From NCBI GenBank assembly GCA_902788575.1, contig CADAKY010000013.1, forward strand, positions 1 through 64,000: 64,000 nucleotides of DNA, in the 5' to 3' direction. This stretch comes from an uncultured bacterium. GTDB taxonomy: Bacteria; Cyanobacteriota; Vampirovibrionia; Gastranaerophilales; Gastranaerophilaceae. The position numbers and the translations under genes were made by a program. The notes under the pieces are model-generated. The model was not told where the DNA came from and ran no database searches. It saw only the letters and a program-made list of their open reading frames with translations. Of this stretch, positions 51,933 through 60,968 are shown piece by piece (position 1 is the stretch's first letter; the number at the start of each line of letters is the position of its first letter).

Positions 51933-52973
51933 TTATTTTACTCGAGAAAACACTTCTACATCAATATCGTCAAATGTATTATCAAAGAAGAATGCTGCAG
52001 ATGCTACCATTGAAGCATTATCGGTACAGTATTTCATCTGTGGTGCATAGACTTTGTATCCTAAATCTGATAGTGAAAATATTTTTTTGCGGATTTCAGA
52101 ATTCGCTGCAACACCGCCTGCGAGAACAATCTGTTTGTATCCGGTAGTTTCGAGTGCGTGTTTAACTTTCTTATACAAAGTAGATGATACACATTCCTGA
52201 AAACTTGCACAAATGTCATTTAAAGGAAGCTCTTTTCCGTCAAAACTTTTTACTAATCTGAGAGCGGCTGTTTTAAGCCCCGAAAAACTGAAGTCGAATT
52301 CCCCGACTTTTGCTTCCGGAAGCTTGAATGCAAACGGATTCCCTTCTTGTGCGAGCTTATCCAATTTAGGTCCTCCGGGGTACGGAAGTCCGATTAGACG
52401 AGCGACTTTATCATATGCTTCACCTACTGCGTCATCAATAGTTTCGCCGATTATTGTCATATCTTTATATGAATCAACTTTTATAATTTGAGTATGACCT
52501 CCGCTTACAAGAAGCGCAATAAACGGAGGTTCCAAATCCGTATCAATAAAGTTCGCAGCCAAATGTGCATTCAGGTGATTTATCCCGATAAAAGGTTTAT
52601 CATAGGTTAAAGCTAATGTTTTAGCCGCATTAAGTCCTACAAGAAGACATCCTACAAGCCCCGGACCTACGGTCCCTGCAAAAGCTGAAATTTTATCCCT
52701 GTCATTTACCCCTACGCCGGCTTGTTTAAAAGCTTCATCAATAACAACATTGATTGCTTCAAGGTGTTCTCTTGCCGCGATTTCGGGGATAACTCCTCCG
52801 AATTCTTCGTGAATCTTTATTTGAGAAGCTACAACATTTGATATAACTTCTCTTCCGCCCTTAACTATGGCGCAGGCTGTTTCATCACAGCTGGATTCAA
52901 TTGCCATAATAAGTGAATTATTATCAATTGTAACGGGTTTATCCGAAAATAATGTATTTTTAATCTTGTTCAT
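51933..52973 (-). CDS. tsaD: tRNA N6-adenosine threonylcarbamoyltransferase
   Basis: 346 residues, Kae1/TsaD ASKHA fold. IMAIESSCDETACAIV, metal HLNAHLAAN (HxxxH), LLVSGGHTQI and VLAGGVAANSEIR. Makes t6A37 in ANN-decoding tRNAs. The N-terminus has ~20 extra residues before MAIESSCDE; MNKIKNTLF at 52973 is the only upstream ATG. Divergent from obgE. Confidence 0.96.
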   Translation of the reverse strand: MNKIKNTLFSDKPVTIDNNSLIMAIESSCDETACAIVKGGREVISNVVASQIKIHEEFGGVIPEIAAREHLEAINVVIDEAFKQAGVGVNDRDKISAFAGTVGPGLVGCLLVGLNAAKTLALTYDKPFIGINHLNAHLAANFIDTDLEPPFIALLVSGGHTQIIKVDSYKDMTIIGETIDDAVGEAYDKVARLIGLPYPGGPKLDKLAQEGNPFAFKLPEAKVGEFDFSFSGLKTAALRLVKSFDGKELPLNDICASFQECVSSTLYKKVKHALETTGYKQIVLAGGVAANSEIRKKIFSLSDLGYKVYAPQMKYCTDNASMVASAAFFFDNTFDDIDVEVFSRVK

Positions 52974-53010
52974 ATTAGTATTATATTACAAATAAGGCAA
53001 ACGAATAAAA

Positions 53011-54303
53011 ATGGTAAAGTTTTTAGATAAAGCAAAAATCAGAATAATATCCGGTCATGGCGGAAACGGCATGGTAGCTTGGCGCAGAGAAAAATATGTT
53101 GATAAAGGCGGCCCTGCAGGCGGTGACGGCGGCAGAGGCGGAGATATTTATTTTGTTGCGGATGAAAATATGTCCACACTTTTGGACTTTAAAATTAAAT
53201 CCGTATATAAAGCTGACCGTGGTGAAAATGGCGGGATAAAAAGTATGCACGGCGCTTGCGCCAAGGATTTATATATAAGAGTTCCATTAGGAACAATGGT
53301 TAGGGATACAAAAACCGGAAAAATTATTGCTGATTTTACGGAAAACGAACAGACAATTCTTGTTGCAAAAGGCGGACGCGGCGGACGAGGAAACGCAAGA
53401 TTTGCTACAGCACAAAGAAAAGCCCCTCAATTCTGCGAACCGGGAGAGCCTGGGATAGAAAGAGTTTTGGAGTTAGAATTAAAACTTATTGCAGATATTG
53501 GTTTATTAGGAATGCCGAATGCAGGAAAATCAACATTCATTTCTGCCGTAAGTTCCGCAAAACCAAAAATTGCCGATTATCCGTTTACAACTCTTGTACC
53601 GAATTTGGGAGTTGTCAAAAAATCAGACGGCGGTTCTTACGTTATAGCGGATATTCCGGGGCTTATAGAAGGCGCATCCGAAGGTGTTGGGCTTGGACAC
53701 GAATTTTTAAGGCACGTTGAAAGATGCCGTTTTCTGGTTCATATTGTAGATTTGACAGCCGAAAATCCGGTTGTGAATTATAAAATTATTAATAATGAAC
53801 TCAAAAAACACTCCGAACATTTGGGAAATCTTTATCAGATAACAGTTTTGAATAAAATTGATTCTGTTTTACCGGAAGATATTGAAAAATATAAAAAAGA
53901 GTTTGCAAAAATTTCCAAAGATGTTTTTACAGTTTCTGCTGTAACACGTCAGGGTGTAGATGAACTTTTATACTTTATCGAAAAGAAAGTTGATGAGATT
54001 CCGAAACCTGTATTTGAGGTTCAGGTTGAAGAAGACGAGGGCGCTTTTGATAACGATGACAGCTCTTTTGAAGTCAATAAAATAGCAAAAGATGCTTTTG
54101 TTATCACAGGCGGAAAAATTAACCGTCTTGCTTCAGTTACGGATTCCAGAAACACAGAACAAGTTATAAGATTGCAGAATATTCTTAAAGGTATGGGCGT
54201 TTTTGAAGAACTAAAAAAATACGGACTTAAAAATGGCGATACCGTTATCCTTGGTCACCTTGAACTCGCTTATTATGACGATGAGTTCTGGGGCGAGGGG
54301 TAA
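53011..54303 (+). CDS. obgE: Obg GTPase
   Basis: 430 residues. Gly-rich Obg domain (AGGDGGRGGDIYF, KGGRGGRGNARFAT) ~1-158, G domain (GMPNAGKSTF, DIPGLIEGASEGVGLGHEFLRH, NKID) and C-terminal OCT domain (~345-430). Late 50S assembly and stress GTPase. Confidence 0.97.
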   Translation: MVKFLDKAKIRIISGHGGNGMVAWRREKYVDKGGPAGGDGGRGGDIYFVADENMSTLLDFKIKSVYKADRGENGGIKSMHGACAKDLYIRVPLGTMVRDTKTGKIIADFTENEQTILVAKGGRGGRGNARFATAQRKAPQFCEPGEPGIERVLELELKLIADIGLLGMPNAGKSTFISAVSSAKPKIADYPFTTLVPNLGVVKKSDGGSYVIADIPGLIEGASEGVGLGHEFLRHVERCRFLVHIVDLTAENPVVNYKIINNELKKHSEHLGNLYQITVLNKIDSVLPEDIEKYKKEFAKISKDVFTVSAVTRQGVDELLYFIEKKVDEIPKPVFEVQVEEDEGAFDNDDSSFEVNKIAKDAFVITGGKINRLASVTDSRNTEQVIRLQNILKGMGVFEELKKYGLKNGDTVILGHLELAYYDDEFWGEG

Positions 54304-54344
54304 ATGTAGGGGTAAATGTAGGGGTATAAATATAAGGGTAAATA
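54297..54344. repeat. Four tandem 12-bp GGGGTAAATGTA units
   Basis: GGGGTAAATGTA twice exactly, then two diverged units, starting in the obgE stop codon region. Same period and GGGTAAA core as 40201-40236. Confidence 0.8.
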
Positions 54345-54359
54345 CAGGGCTTTATAAAA

Positions 54360-54782
54360 ATGCAAAATGCAATCCAAAAAGCAAAAGAGTGTTTAGACGA
54401 TATTCCCGTCGGGTGTGTGATTAAAAAAAACGGAGAAATTATAGCTTCCGCTCATAATATGAGAGTGGAAAATAATGATGTAACAGCGCATGCGGAAATT
54501 CTGGCAATCAAAGAAGCTCAGAAAAAACTTGGAACTTCAAGACTTAGTGAGTGTGAAATGTATGTTACACTTGAACCTTGTCCCATGTGTGCTTGGGCAA
54601 TTATTCAGTCCGGTATAAAAACACTATATTTTGGAGCTTATAACTCTCAATACGGCGCAATCGAATCTGTCATTAATTTACCCCGCATTGCTAATTCGAA
54701 AATGAAAATTTATGGCGGAATTATGGAAGAAGAGTGTAGTATAATATTGGATAAATTTTTTAAGGAATTAAGGAATAAATGA
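54360..54782 (+). CDS. tadA: tRNA-specific adenosine deaminase
   Basis: 140 residues. HAEILAIKEAQ (zinc His and catalytic Glu) and PCPMCAWAI (zinc cysteines). Makes inosine-34 in tRNA-Arg(ACG). Slightly short at the N-terminus. Stop overlaps the next ATG by 4 nt. Confidence 0.92.
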   Translation: MQNAIQKAKECLDDIPVGCVIKKNGEIIASAHNMRVENNDVTAHAEILAIKEAQKKLGTSRLSECEMYVTLEPCPMCAWAIIQSGIKTLYFGAYNSQYGAIESVINLPRIANSKMKIYGGIMEEECSIILDKFFKELRNK

Positions 54783-55555
54783 TAACAAAAGAAGAGTTAA
54801 ATATACTTGCCGAAAAATACGAAACAACGGATTTTATCAAAGATGATCCTGTGCAGTTTATTCATGTATTTGACAATAAAGAAGATATTGAACTTGCAGG
54901 ATTTATTTCTTCGCTTTTTGCTTACGGGAACAGAAAAATGTTTATCCAAAAACTTGAAGATTTATTTAAAAGAACCGGCATGGATTTAACAAATTATATT
55001 AAAAACGGAGATTTTAACAATCTTAAAGGTTTAGAATACCGCTTTTCCAAAGACTTTGATATTATTCCTGTTTTTGAAATTTTGCATACGCTTTACACAG
55101 AATCAAAAGGGCTGGAGGAGTTGTTTGCGTACAATTTTAAAGAAGACCGCGGAGTGGATTATGATAAATTTTTAGCCGGTGTTGTTGATTATTTTTATGC
55201 AAGAGCGCCTAAGCATGCCGGACATGGATTCTATCACATGATACCGGACCCGAAAAAAGGTGGCGCAATGAAAAGAATGAACATGTTTTTACGATGGATG
55301 GTCAGAAAATCTGATGTTGATAGAGGAATTTGGACTTTTATGAAGCCAAAAGACTTGTTGATTCCGCTTGATGTACATGTCGCAAGGCTGTCACGTTCGA
55401 TGGGTTTATTAGAGCGAAAAAGCAATGACTACAAGGCAGTACAGGAGCTTATGACACATTTAAAAAACTTTTGTCCTGATGATCCGGTTAAATATGATTT
55501 TGCAATGTTTGCTTTTGGTGTAGAATTAAATAAGGAAAAAAGCGGAGTATATTAA
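54779..55555 (+). CDS. TIGR02757/DUF2400-family protein
   Basis: 258 residues. Matches a family of unknown function related to HhH-GPD glycosylases: ASLFAYGNRKMFIQKLE-like FAYGNRKMFI, NMFLRWMVRKSDVDRGIW, LIPLDVHVARLSR and PDDPVKYDFAMFAFGV. The last is a helix-hairpin-helix-like segment. Start coupled to tadA. Confidence 0.88.
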   Translation: MITKEELNILAEKYETTDFIKDDPVQFIHVFDNKEDIELAGFISSLFAYGNRKMFIQKLEDLFKRTGMDLTNYIKNGDFNNLKGLEYRFSKDFDIIPVFEILHTLYTESKGLEELFAYNFKEDRGVDYDKFLAGVVDYFYARAPKHAGHGFYHMIPDPKKGGAMKRMNMFLRWMVRKSDVDRGIWTFMKPKDLLIPLDVHVARLSRSMGLLERKSNDYKAVQELMTHLKNFCPDDPVKYDFAMFAFGVELNKEKSGVY

Positions 55556-55556
55556 G

Positions 55557-56243
55557 ATGGAAAAAAATACAGAATTTAATTCAAAAAGATTTTTTATAAT
55601 ATTAATTGTTATATGTGTTTTGTTTGTAATTGTTGTTGTTAATGCATTATCATATTTGCCTCAAAATAATGATAATGAATCCGCTTCAATGATTCAGCAG
55701 GGAGAGAATATAAATCGTCCTGCTCAAAAACAGGAAGAAGTTGTTAAAGAAGAAAGTGCAAAATCTAATGATGCCGAACAAAACAAAAATGTAAAAATTA
55801 AAGATGAAAAAAATATAGATACAGATTTAGAGTTAATTGAAATAGATACTCCGGAAGGTGCTTTGCCGGATATTAAGACTAAAGAAGATACAAAAACAGA
55901 GATGACTCCGGAAGAAAAAGCCGAAAGAATATTAAAAAATGCTAATGATTTGAGAACTTCAAAACAGTATTTGAAGGCATTGGATGAATATCAAAAAGTT
56001 CCTGCAGAAACAACTGACAAAAAACTTGTTGCATCAAGTTATGAAGGTATTTCTTCTTTGTATGCTATAAATAAAAGATACGGAACTGCGCTCACTTATG
56101 CGATAAAGGCATATAATATTGACCCGAGTTCAACACGTGAGTTGATGCTTGCAAGACTTTATTATAAAACCGGAGATATTCAAAAAGCTACGCAGAGAAT
56201 AAATAATATATTGAGAAGAGATTTTTCGGACGATAGATGGTAA
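55557..56243 (+). CDS. Membrane-anchored TPR protein
   Basis: 228 residues. One membrane segment (about 11-32, RFFIILIVICVLFVIVVVNA), a charged Glu/Lys/Asp/Asn linker to ~115, then three TPR-like helix pairs (SKQYLKALDEYQKVPAETTD, YGTALTYAIKAYNIDPSS). Faces the periplasm by the N-in topology. One base after the previous stop and 7 nt before pheA. Confidence 0.8.
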   Translation: MEKNTEFNSKRFFIILIVICVLFVIVVVNALSYLPQNNDNESASMIQQGENINRPAQKQEEVVKEESAKSNDAEQNKNVKIKDEKNIDTDLELIEIDTPEGALPDIKTKEDTKTEMTPEEKAERILKNANDLRTSKQYLKALDEYQKVPAETTDKKLVASSYEGISSLYAINKRYGTALTYAIKAYNIDPSSTRELMLARLYYKTGDIQKATQRINNILRRDFSDDRW

Positions 56244-56250
56244 AAAAATT

Positions 56251-57120
56251 ATGAGAGATGAAATTTTAGATAAAACAAAAATAAAAAAACTGTTATTTTT
56301 AGGGCCGAGAGGTTCATATAGCGATTTTGCAAAAGATAAATTTATATCAGCATTTGAACTTGATTGTGTCAGCACAAATATTAAATCAATTACGGGTGTT
56401 ATAAAAGCTTTAAAGGATGAAAATTCAGAAGATATAGCGGCTGTAATTCCTATAGAAAATTCTATAGAAGGTATAGTCAGAGAAACGCTTGATAACCTTT
56501 CTTCATTAAAAAAAGAAGGGATAAAGATTCTTGCCGAAACTACACTGAATGTTAAGCACGCGCTATTGGGGTATTCGGATAAAAAATCGCAAATTAAAGT
56601 TGTGCGCTCTCATCCTCAGGCTTTGGCTCAGTGTAAACATTATCTTCATGCTAATTTTTCCGATTCTTTGATAGAAGAAGCTACTCTTTCAACTTCTGCA
56701 GCGATAAAATCTTTATCGGAAAAAGATAAAAATATTGCGGCAATAGGCAGTGTCGAGTGTGCAAAAATGTATAATGTTCCTGTTATAGAGGAGGATATTA
56801 ATGATGAAGAGAATAACCAGACAAGGTTTATTTTGCTAGGTAAGTTTCTTTCTCCGAACACCGGAAATGATAAAACAAGTATAACTTTTTCAACCGAAAA
56901 TAAAGCCGGAGCTTTGAGTAGAGTTCTTATGATTTTGGATAAATACGGACTTAATATGTCCTATATAGATTCACGTCCTTCAAAAAAAGAACTTGGAGAA
57001 TACGTTTTTTATATTGATTTTGCAGGACATATAACTGATGAAAAGGTTATTAAAGCTTTTGAAGAAATAAAACCTTTCTCAAAAATGTTTTATGTAATCG
57101 GCTCTTATCATTCTGTATAA
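56251..57120 (+). CDS. pheA: Prephenate dehydratase
   Basis: 289 residues, monofunctional (no chorismate mutase domain). LGPRGSYSDFA at the start, VIPIENSIEGIVRETLD, catalytic TRFILLG, then a C-terminal ACT domain (ENKAGALSRVLMILDKYGLN and ESRP-type DSRPSKKELGEYVFYIDF) for phenylalanine feedback. Makes phenylpyruvate. Confidence 0.95.
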   Translation: MRDEILDKTKIKKLLFLGPRGSYSDFAKDKFISAFELDCVSTNIKSITGVIKALKDENSEDIAAVIPIENSIEGIVRETLDNLSSLKKEGIKILAETTLNVKHALLGYSDKKSQIKVVRSHPQALAQCKHYLHANFSDSLIEEATLSTSAAIKSLSEKDKNIAAIGSVECAKMYNVPVIEEDINDEENNQTRFILLGKFLSPNTGNDKTSITFSTENKAGALSRVLMILDKYGLNMSYIDSRPSKKELGEYVFYIDFAGHITDEKVIKAFEEIKPFSKMFYVIGSYHSV

Positions 57121-57149
57121 AGTGTATTTATAAACTAATATATAAACTA

Positions 57150-57178
57150 TTGATTTTTGTTTTTTTCTATATTAGAAT
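57150..57178 (+). promoter_or_regulatory. Sigma-70 promoter of rpsO
   Basis: TTGATT (57150-57155), 17 nt, TAGAAT (57173-57178); ~100-nt leader to ATG 57284, room for S15 autocontrol. Confidence 0.65.
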
Positions 57179-57283
57179 CAACTCTGTAGAGTGCTTACGC
57201 CAATATGACACTCACACAAGCAGCCGAAATAAGGAATGTCGATATCCTTTTTTTGCGGTTTGCATAATAAAAAGGACAAGATT

Positions 57284-57547
57284 ATGAACTTAAAGAACAA
57301 ACAGGAAATCATAGAAAAATTTGGTGCTAATGCAAAAGATACTGGTTCTGCAGAAGTACAAATTGCTATGCTTACAAAGAAAATTTCTGAACTTACCGAA
57401 CACATGAAAGCTAACAAAAAAGACTTTGCTACAAAACGCGGTCTTTTAATGATGGTTGGTAAAAGAAAAAGAATGCTTTCATTCTTGAAAGAAAAGAACC
57501 TCGAAGGTTACAGAAAACTTATCAAGGATTTGGGTATCAGAGGTTAG
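57284..57547 (+). CDS. rpsO: 30S ribosomal protein S15
   Basis: 87 residues. [20 protein letters not shown] and [20 protein letters not shown]. Start ATG 57284 with AAAAGGACAAG upstream; the longer frame belongs to the leader. pnp does not follow. Confidence 0.97.
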   Translation: MNLKNKQEIIEKFGANAKDTGSAEVQIAMLTKKISELTEHMKANKKDFATKRGLLMMVGKRKRMLSFLKEKNLEGYRKLIKDLGIRG

Positions 57548-57571
57548 TTCTGAATCAAACATTTATAAAAA

Positions 57572-57595
57572 AGCCGGAAAATTTCCGGCTTTTTT
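57572..57595 (+). terminator. Terminator of rpsO
   Basis: AGCCGGA / TCCGGCT stem and five T. Confidence 0.85.
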
Positions 57596-57669
57596 ATTAA
57601 AAAAAATATGCTTGCAAATTTCTTTAACTTCTATTAAGATATATGTATAAATATTAAGAAATTAAAATT

Positions 57670-57677
57670 TTTGTAAA
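57670..57677 (-). promoter_or_regulatory. HLR1 half-site before the RpaB-like gene
   Basis: TTTGTAAA, one perfect half-site, 26 nt before ATG 57703. Autoregulation possible but only half a box. Confidence 0.3.
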
Positions 57678-57702
57678 CTAAATAAATTTTAAGGGTGATA
57701 GC

Positions 57703-58491
57703 ATGGCAGAAGAAAATGAAGAAATATTAGAGACGGAAGCCGATACTCGTCAAAAGATTTTGGTAGCTGATGATGAAGCTAGTATAAGAAGAATATTGGA
57801 AACTCGTCTCAAGATGGTTGGTTATGACGTTGTAACGGCAGAAGACGGAGAAGAAGCTGTAGAAGTTTTCAATAAAACAAATCCTGATTTGGTAGTGTTA
57901 GATGTAATGATGCCAAAAATGGACGGTTATGGTGTAACAAGAGAGATAAGAAGAACATCTGATGTTCCGATTATTATACTTACCGCTTTAGGTGATGTAT
58001 CAGAAAGAATTACAGGTTTAGAGCTCGGTGCAGATGATTATGTAATCAAACCATTCAGCCCGAAGGAACTTGAAGCTCGTGTAAAAGCTGTTTTAAGAAG
58101 AACTATTAATAAGGATGTTATTATACCTACATCCTCTTCTGCAGCAGGTTCCGGTGCTACAGGTGGTAAAAATAACAAAAATGTTATTACAACAGGTGCT
58201 ATAAAGATTGATACAGCAAGAAGACAAGTATACAGAAAGAATGAAAGAATTCGTTTAACAGGTATGGAATTCAGTCTTCTTGAACTTCTTGTAAATAATT
58301 CAGGTCAAGCATATTCAAGAAACGAAATCTTGCAGCATGTTTGGTCATACCCTGCTGATCATAGAATTGATACAAGGGTTGTTGATGTTCATATTTCAAG
58401 ATTACGTTCAAAGTTAGAAACAGACCCGAACAATCCGGAATTGATTTTGACAGCACGCGGAATCGGATATATGTTTCAGAGAATAAATTAA
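57703..58491 (+). CDS. RpaB-like OmpR-family response regulator
   Basis: 262 residues. Receiver domain (~17-135): DDE near 23-25, phospho-acceptor D67 in VVLDVMMPKMDGYGV, T/A switch and K in VIKPFSP. A Ser/Gly/Asn linker to ~165, then the winged helix (~165-262: RIRLTGMEFSLLELLVNNSG, DTRVVDVHISRLRSKLETDP, ELILTARGIGYMFQR). ILETRL, ALGDVSERITGLELGADDYV and the DNA-recognition helix are nearly those I remember for cyanobacterial RpaB, which binds HLR1 boxes under NblS/Hik33 control. No kinase is adjacent. Identity with RpaB is from memory, not a search. Confidence 0.88.
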   Translation: MAEENEEILETEADTRQKILVADDEASIRRILETRLKMVGYDVVTAEDGEEAVEVFNKTNPDLVVLDVMMPKMDGYGVTREIRRTSDVPIIILTALGDVSERITGLELGADDYVIKPFSPKELEARVKAVLRRTINKDVIIPTSSSAAGSGATGGKNNKNVITTGAIKIDTARRQVYRKNERIRLTGMEFSLLELLVNNSGQAYSRNEILQHVWSYPADHRIDTRVVDVHISRLRSKLETDPNNPELILTARGIGYMFQRIN

Positions 58492-58507
58492 TTTAGAAAT
58501 ATTAAGC

Positions 58508-58533
58508 AAAAAAGGACGAGACATCTCGTCCTT
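58508..58533. terminator. Terminator after the RpaB-like gene
   Basis: AAAGGACGAG-ACAT-CTCGTCCTTT with eight T; perfect stem. Confidence 0.9.
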
Positions 58534-58552
58534 TTTTTTATATAATAATTTT

Positions 58553-59836
58553 ATGATTGACAGATATTCAAGAGAAGAAATAAAAAACATTTGGGAATTG
58601 GAAGAAAAGTTTAGCTATTACTTGAAGGTTGAACTTGCTGTTTGTGACGCTTATGCTAAACTCGGGAAAATTCCAAAACAAAATTTAGATGAAATAAAGA
58701 AAAAAGCCTCTTTTTCAGTTGAAAGAATTGATGAGATTGAACAAGAGGTAAAGCATGATGTAATTGCTTTTCTCACAAATGTAAATGAATCCGTAGGTGC
58801 AGAGAATGCCAAATACATTCACATGGGACTTACAAGTTCTGATGTAATTGATACTGCTTTTGCTTTGCAGATAAAAGATTCTGCAAAAATTATTAATAAT
58901 GATTTGGAAGAATTGATTAAAGTATTAAAAGAAAAAGCTTTTGAATATAAAGATACTATTTGTATCGGGCGTTCACACGGTGTACATGCAGAAATTACAA
59001 CATTTGGTTTTAAGTTATTAAATTGGCTTGATGCCGTTGAACGTGCAAAAAAAAGTTTTCTGTATGCACTAGATGAAATTTCTGTCGGACAAATATCAGG
59101 TCCTGTCGGAACATATAGCAATGTGCCACCTGAAATAGAAAAATTAACCTGTAAAGAACTTGGTTTGAAGCCTGCTAAAATCTCTACACAAATTATTTCC
59201 AGAGACAGACATGCTAAATTTATGGCATCACTTGCGGGAATAGCATCTTTAATTGAACAATTTGCAACCGAAATCAGACATCTGCAAAAAACTGAAGTCA
59301 GAGAAGTTGAGGAAGGCTTCGGAAAAAATCAAAAAGGTTCTTCTGCCATGCCTCACAAAAAGAATCCTGTTTTATGTGAGAATTTATGCGGGTTGGCAAG
59401 GGTTGTTCGTTCAAATATGATAACTGCTTTTGAGAATATAAATTTGTGGCATGAAAGAGATATATCACACAGTTCGGCAGAAAGAATAATTTTTCCGGAT
59501 TCTTTTATATTAGTTGATTTTATGCTGCACAGATTTACAAATGTTATTAATAATCTTGTTATACATGAAGATAACATGCTCAAAAATGCAAATTTGTACG
59601 GCGGTATTGTTTTTTCACAAAAAGTCTTGTTAAAGCTTATTGAAAAAGGGTATACAAGAGAAGACGCATATAGAATAGTTCAAAAACATGCTCTGTCAGC
59701 TCTTGACGGAGGAAATTTCAGAAAAGAGCTTGAAGAAGACCCTGATGTGACATTGTCCGAAGAAGAAATTAATGATTGTTTTTGCAGGGAAGAATATTTG
59801 AAAAATATTGATGAAGTCTTCAAACGCTTTGAATAA
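58553..59836 (+). CDS. purB: Adenylosuccinate lyase
   Basis: 427 residues, fumarase/aspartase superfamily. SDVIDTAFALQI, GRSHGVHAEITTFG (catalytic His) and signature GSSAMPHKKNPVLCENL. Two steps of purine synthesis (SAICAR and adenylosuccinate cleavage). Monocistronic; the matrixin gene follows after 18 nt. Confidence 0.96.
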   Translation: MIDRYSREEIKNIWELEEKFSYYLKVELAVCDAYAKLGKIPKQNLDEIKKKASFSVERIDEIEQEVKHDVIAFLTNVNESVGAENAKYIHMGLTSSDVIDTAFALQIKDSAKIINNDLEELIKVLKEKAFEYKDTICIGRSHGVHAEITTFGFKLLNWLDAVERAKKSFLYALDEISVGQISGPVGTYSNVPPEIEKLTCKELGLKPAKISTQIISRDRHAKFMASLAGIASLIEQFATEIRHLQKTEVREVEEGFGKNQKGSSAMPHKKNPVLCENLCGLARVVRSNMITAFENINLWHERDISHSSAERIIFPDSFILVDFMLHRFTNVINNLVIHEDNMLKNANLYGGIVFSQKVLLKLIEKGYTREDAYRIVQKHALSALDGGNFRKELEEDPDVTLSEEEINDCFCREEYLKNIDEVFKRFE

Positions 59837-59854
59837 TATGTTATAATTATCATA

Positions 59855-60406
59855 GTGAAAAAGATATTAGTAGTTTCAATTTTAATAATAACTATTGCTT
59901 GCTGCATTTCAGCAGAACGTCCGAGATGGGTTGGACAGCCGATATATGTTTATGTTCCTGAGTACGGGAATATGAGTATACTTATGAAACAGGCTTTCAT
60001 GGCATGGCAAAACCAATCTAAGCAGCTTGTGAGGTTTAAGTTTGTAAATAGTCCTTCTAATGCAAACATTGAGGTTGAATTTGTTGATTTTGTATCTGAT
60101 TGCGGTGACACTAATCATGCTGTCGGATGTACGGAAATGGCAACAAGAGCAGGGCAATATTATAAATCCTATGTGACAATAGGAACAAAAGAATATGTGC
60201 GCAAATTAAAAGGCGGAAAATATACAAGACAAATGGTAACCCGTTCAAAAAATCATATTTATGGTGTTATGCTTCATGAAGCAGGGCATTCAATCGGTTT
60301 AGGACATTCCGCAAGCAAAGGCAGTATTATGTATCCTTATGATTTGGATGACATGCAATATTTAACAAAAAGTGACTTACAGCTTTTATATAAAAAATAT
60401 CATTAA
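59855..60406 (+). CDS. Secreted matrixin-type zinc metalloprotease
   Basis: 183 residues from GTG 59855. Signal peptide (KKILVVSILIITIACCISA). Complete zinc site H141-E-A-G-H145-S-I-G-L-G-H151 and Met-turn SIMYP (157-161). Two cysteines (SDCGDTNHAVGC) may form a disulfide. No propeptide with cysteine switch. Probably an exported protease of small matrixin type, in contrast to the degenerate relative at 21376. Only 18 nt after purB, and no terminator seen between them. Confidence 0.88.
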   Translation: MKKILVVSILIITIACCISAERPRWVGQPIYVYVPEYGNMSILMKQAFMAWQNQSKQLVRFKFVNSPSNANIEVEFVDFVSDCGDTNHAVGCTEMATRAGQYYKSYVTIGTKEYVRKLKGGKYTRQMVTRSKNHIYGVMLHEAGHSIGLGHSASKGSIMYPYDLDDMQYLTKSDLQLLYKKYH

Positions 60407-60542
60407 ATCTAAATATAATAACTTAAAATTTTAGTACAGGATGCATCAGAATATATTTTTTGTTGTGTATTGTTTTTGTTTAAATTTATAAGACATTTTC
60501 TTTTTGTCTGTTGTTTATATTTTTTCTTTTTTTAATCTTGTT

Positions 60543-60589
60543 GTACTTTTCTTTCTCCTTATTTCGGAGGTAAGGAGAAATAAAAGTAC
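60543..60589. repeat. Long hairpin with TTTCGGAGG loop
   Basis: 19-bp stem, one mismatch; the 9-nt loop is the reverse complement of CCTCCGAAA found in the hairpins at 8716 and 60816. Followed by a diverged inverted half-copy of repeat B (60590-60690), so two repeat-B units stand head to head with their hairpins outward. Confidence 0.75.
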
Positions 60590-60695
60590 CAAAAGAAAGA
60601 GGAAACACCGGATTGAACGGTTAACCACTATGCCCTTGCGGGCATTTTGACTGAATTGATGTTTTCGGCAGAGCCGAATCTCTTTGTTTAAGAAT

Positions 60696-60868
60696 TGAAT
60701 GCGGTAATGCACAAAGGGAGCAGGCTATGCCTGCAACAGCCATTCAATCCTTCAGCCGTAAGGCTGATATGGTTATCCGTTCAGTCCGGTGTTTTCTCTC
60801 TTTCTTTTTGTTTCGTTTTTCTTTTTCTCTTTGCCTCCGAAACAAAGAGAGAAAGAAAAATGAAAGTG
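60696..60868. repeat. Dispersed repeat B, second copy
   Basis: Ungapped match to 8601-8773. Hairpin 60816-60833/60843-60860 with loop CCTCCGAAA; the one changed stem base makes a G-T wobble that keeps the pairing. The ~800-bp gap 60407-61205 otherwise contains only the rpoB regulatory region. Confidence 0.85.
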
Positions 60869-60968
60869 CCAAGAAAACACAAATACAAAATTAAAAAAGT
60901 TTGTAAGGTAACAAAAACAATACACAACAAAAAATATATTCTGATGTGCTTAGTGCAAAAAATATTTA

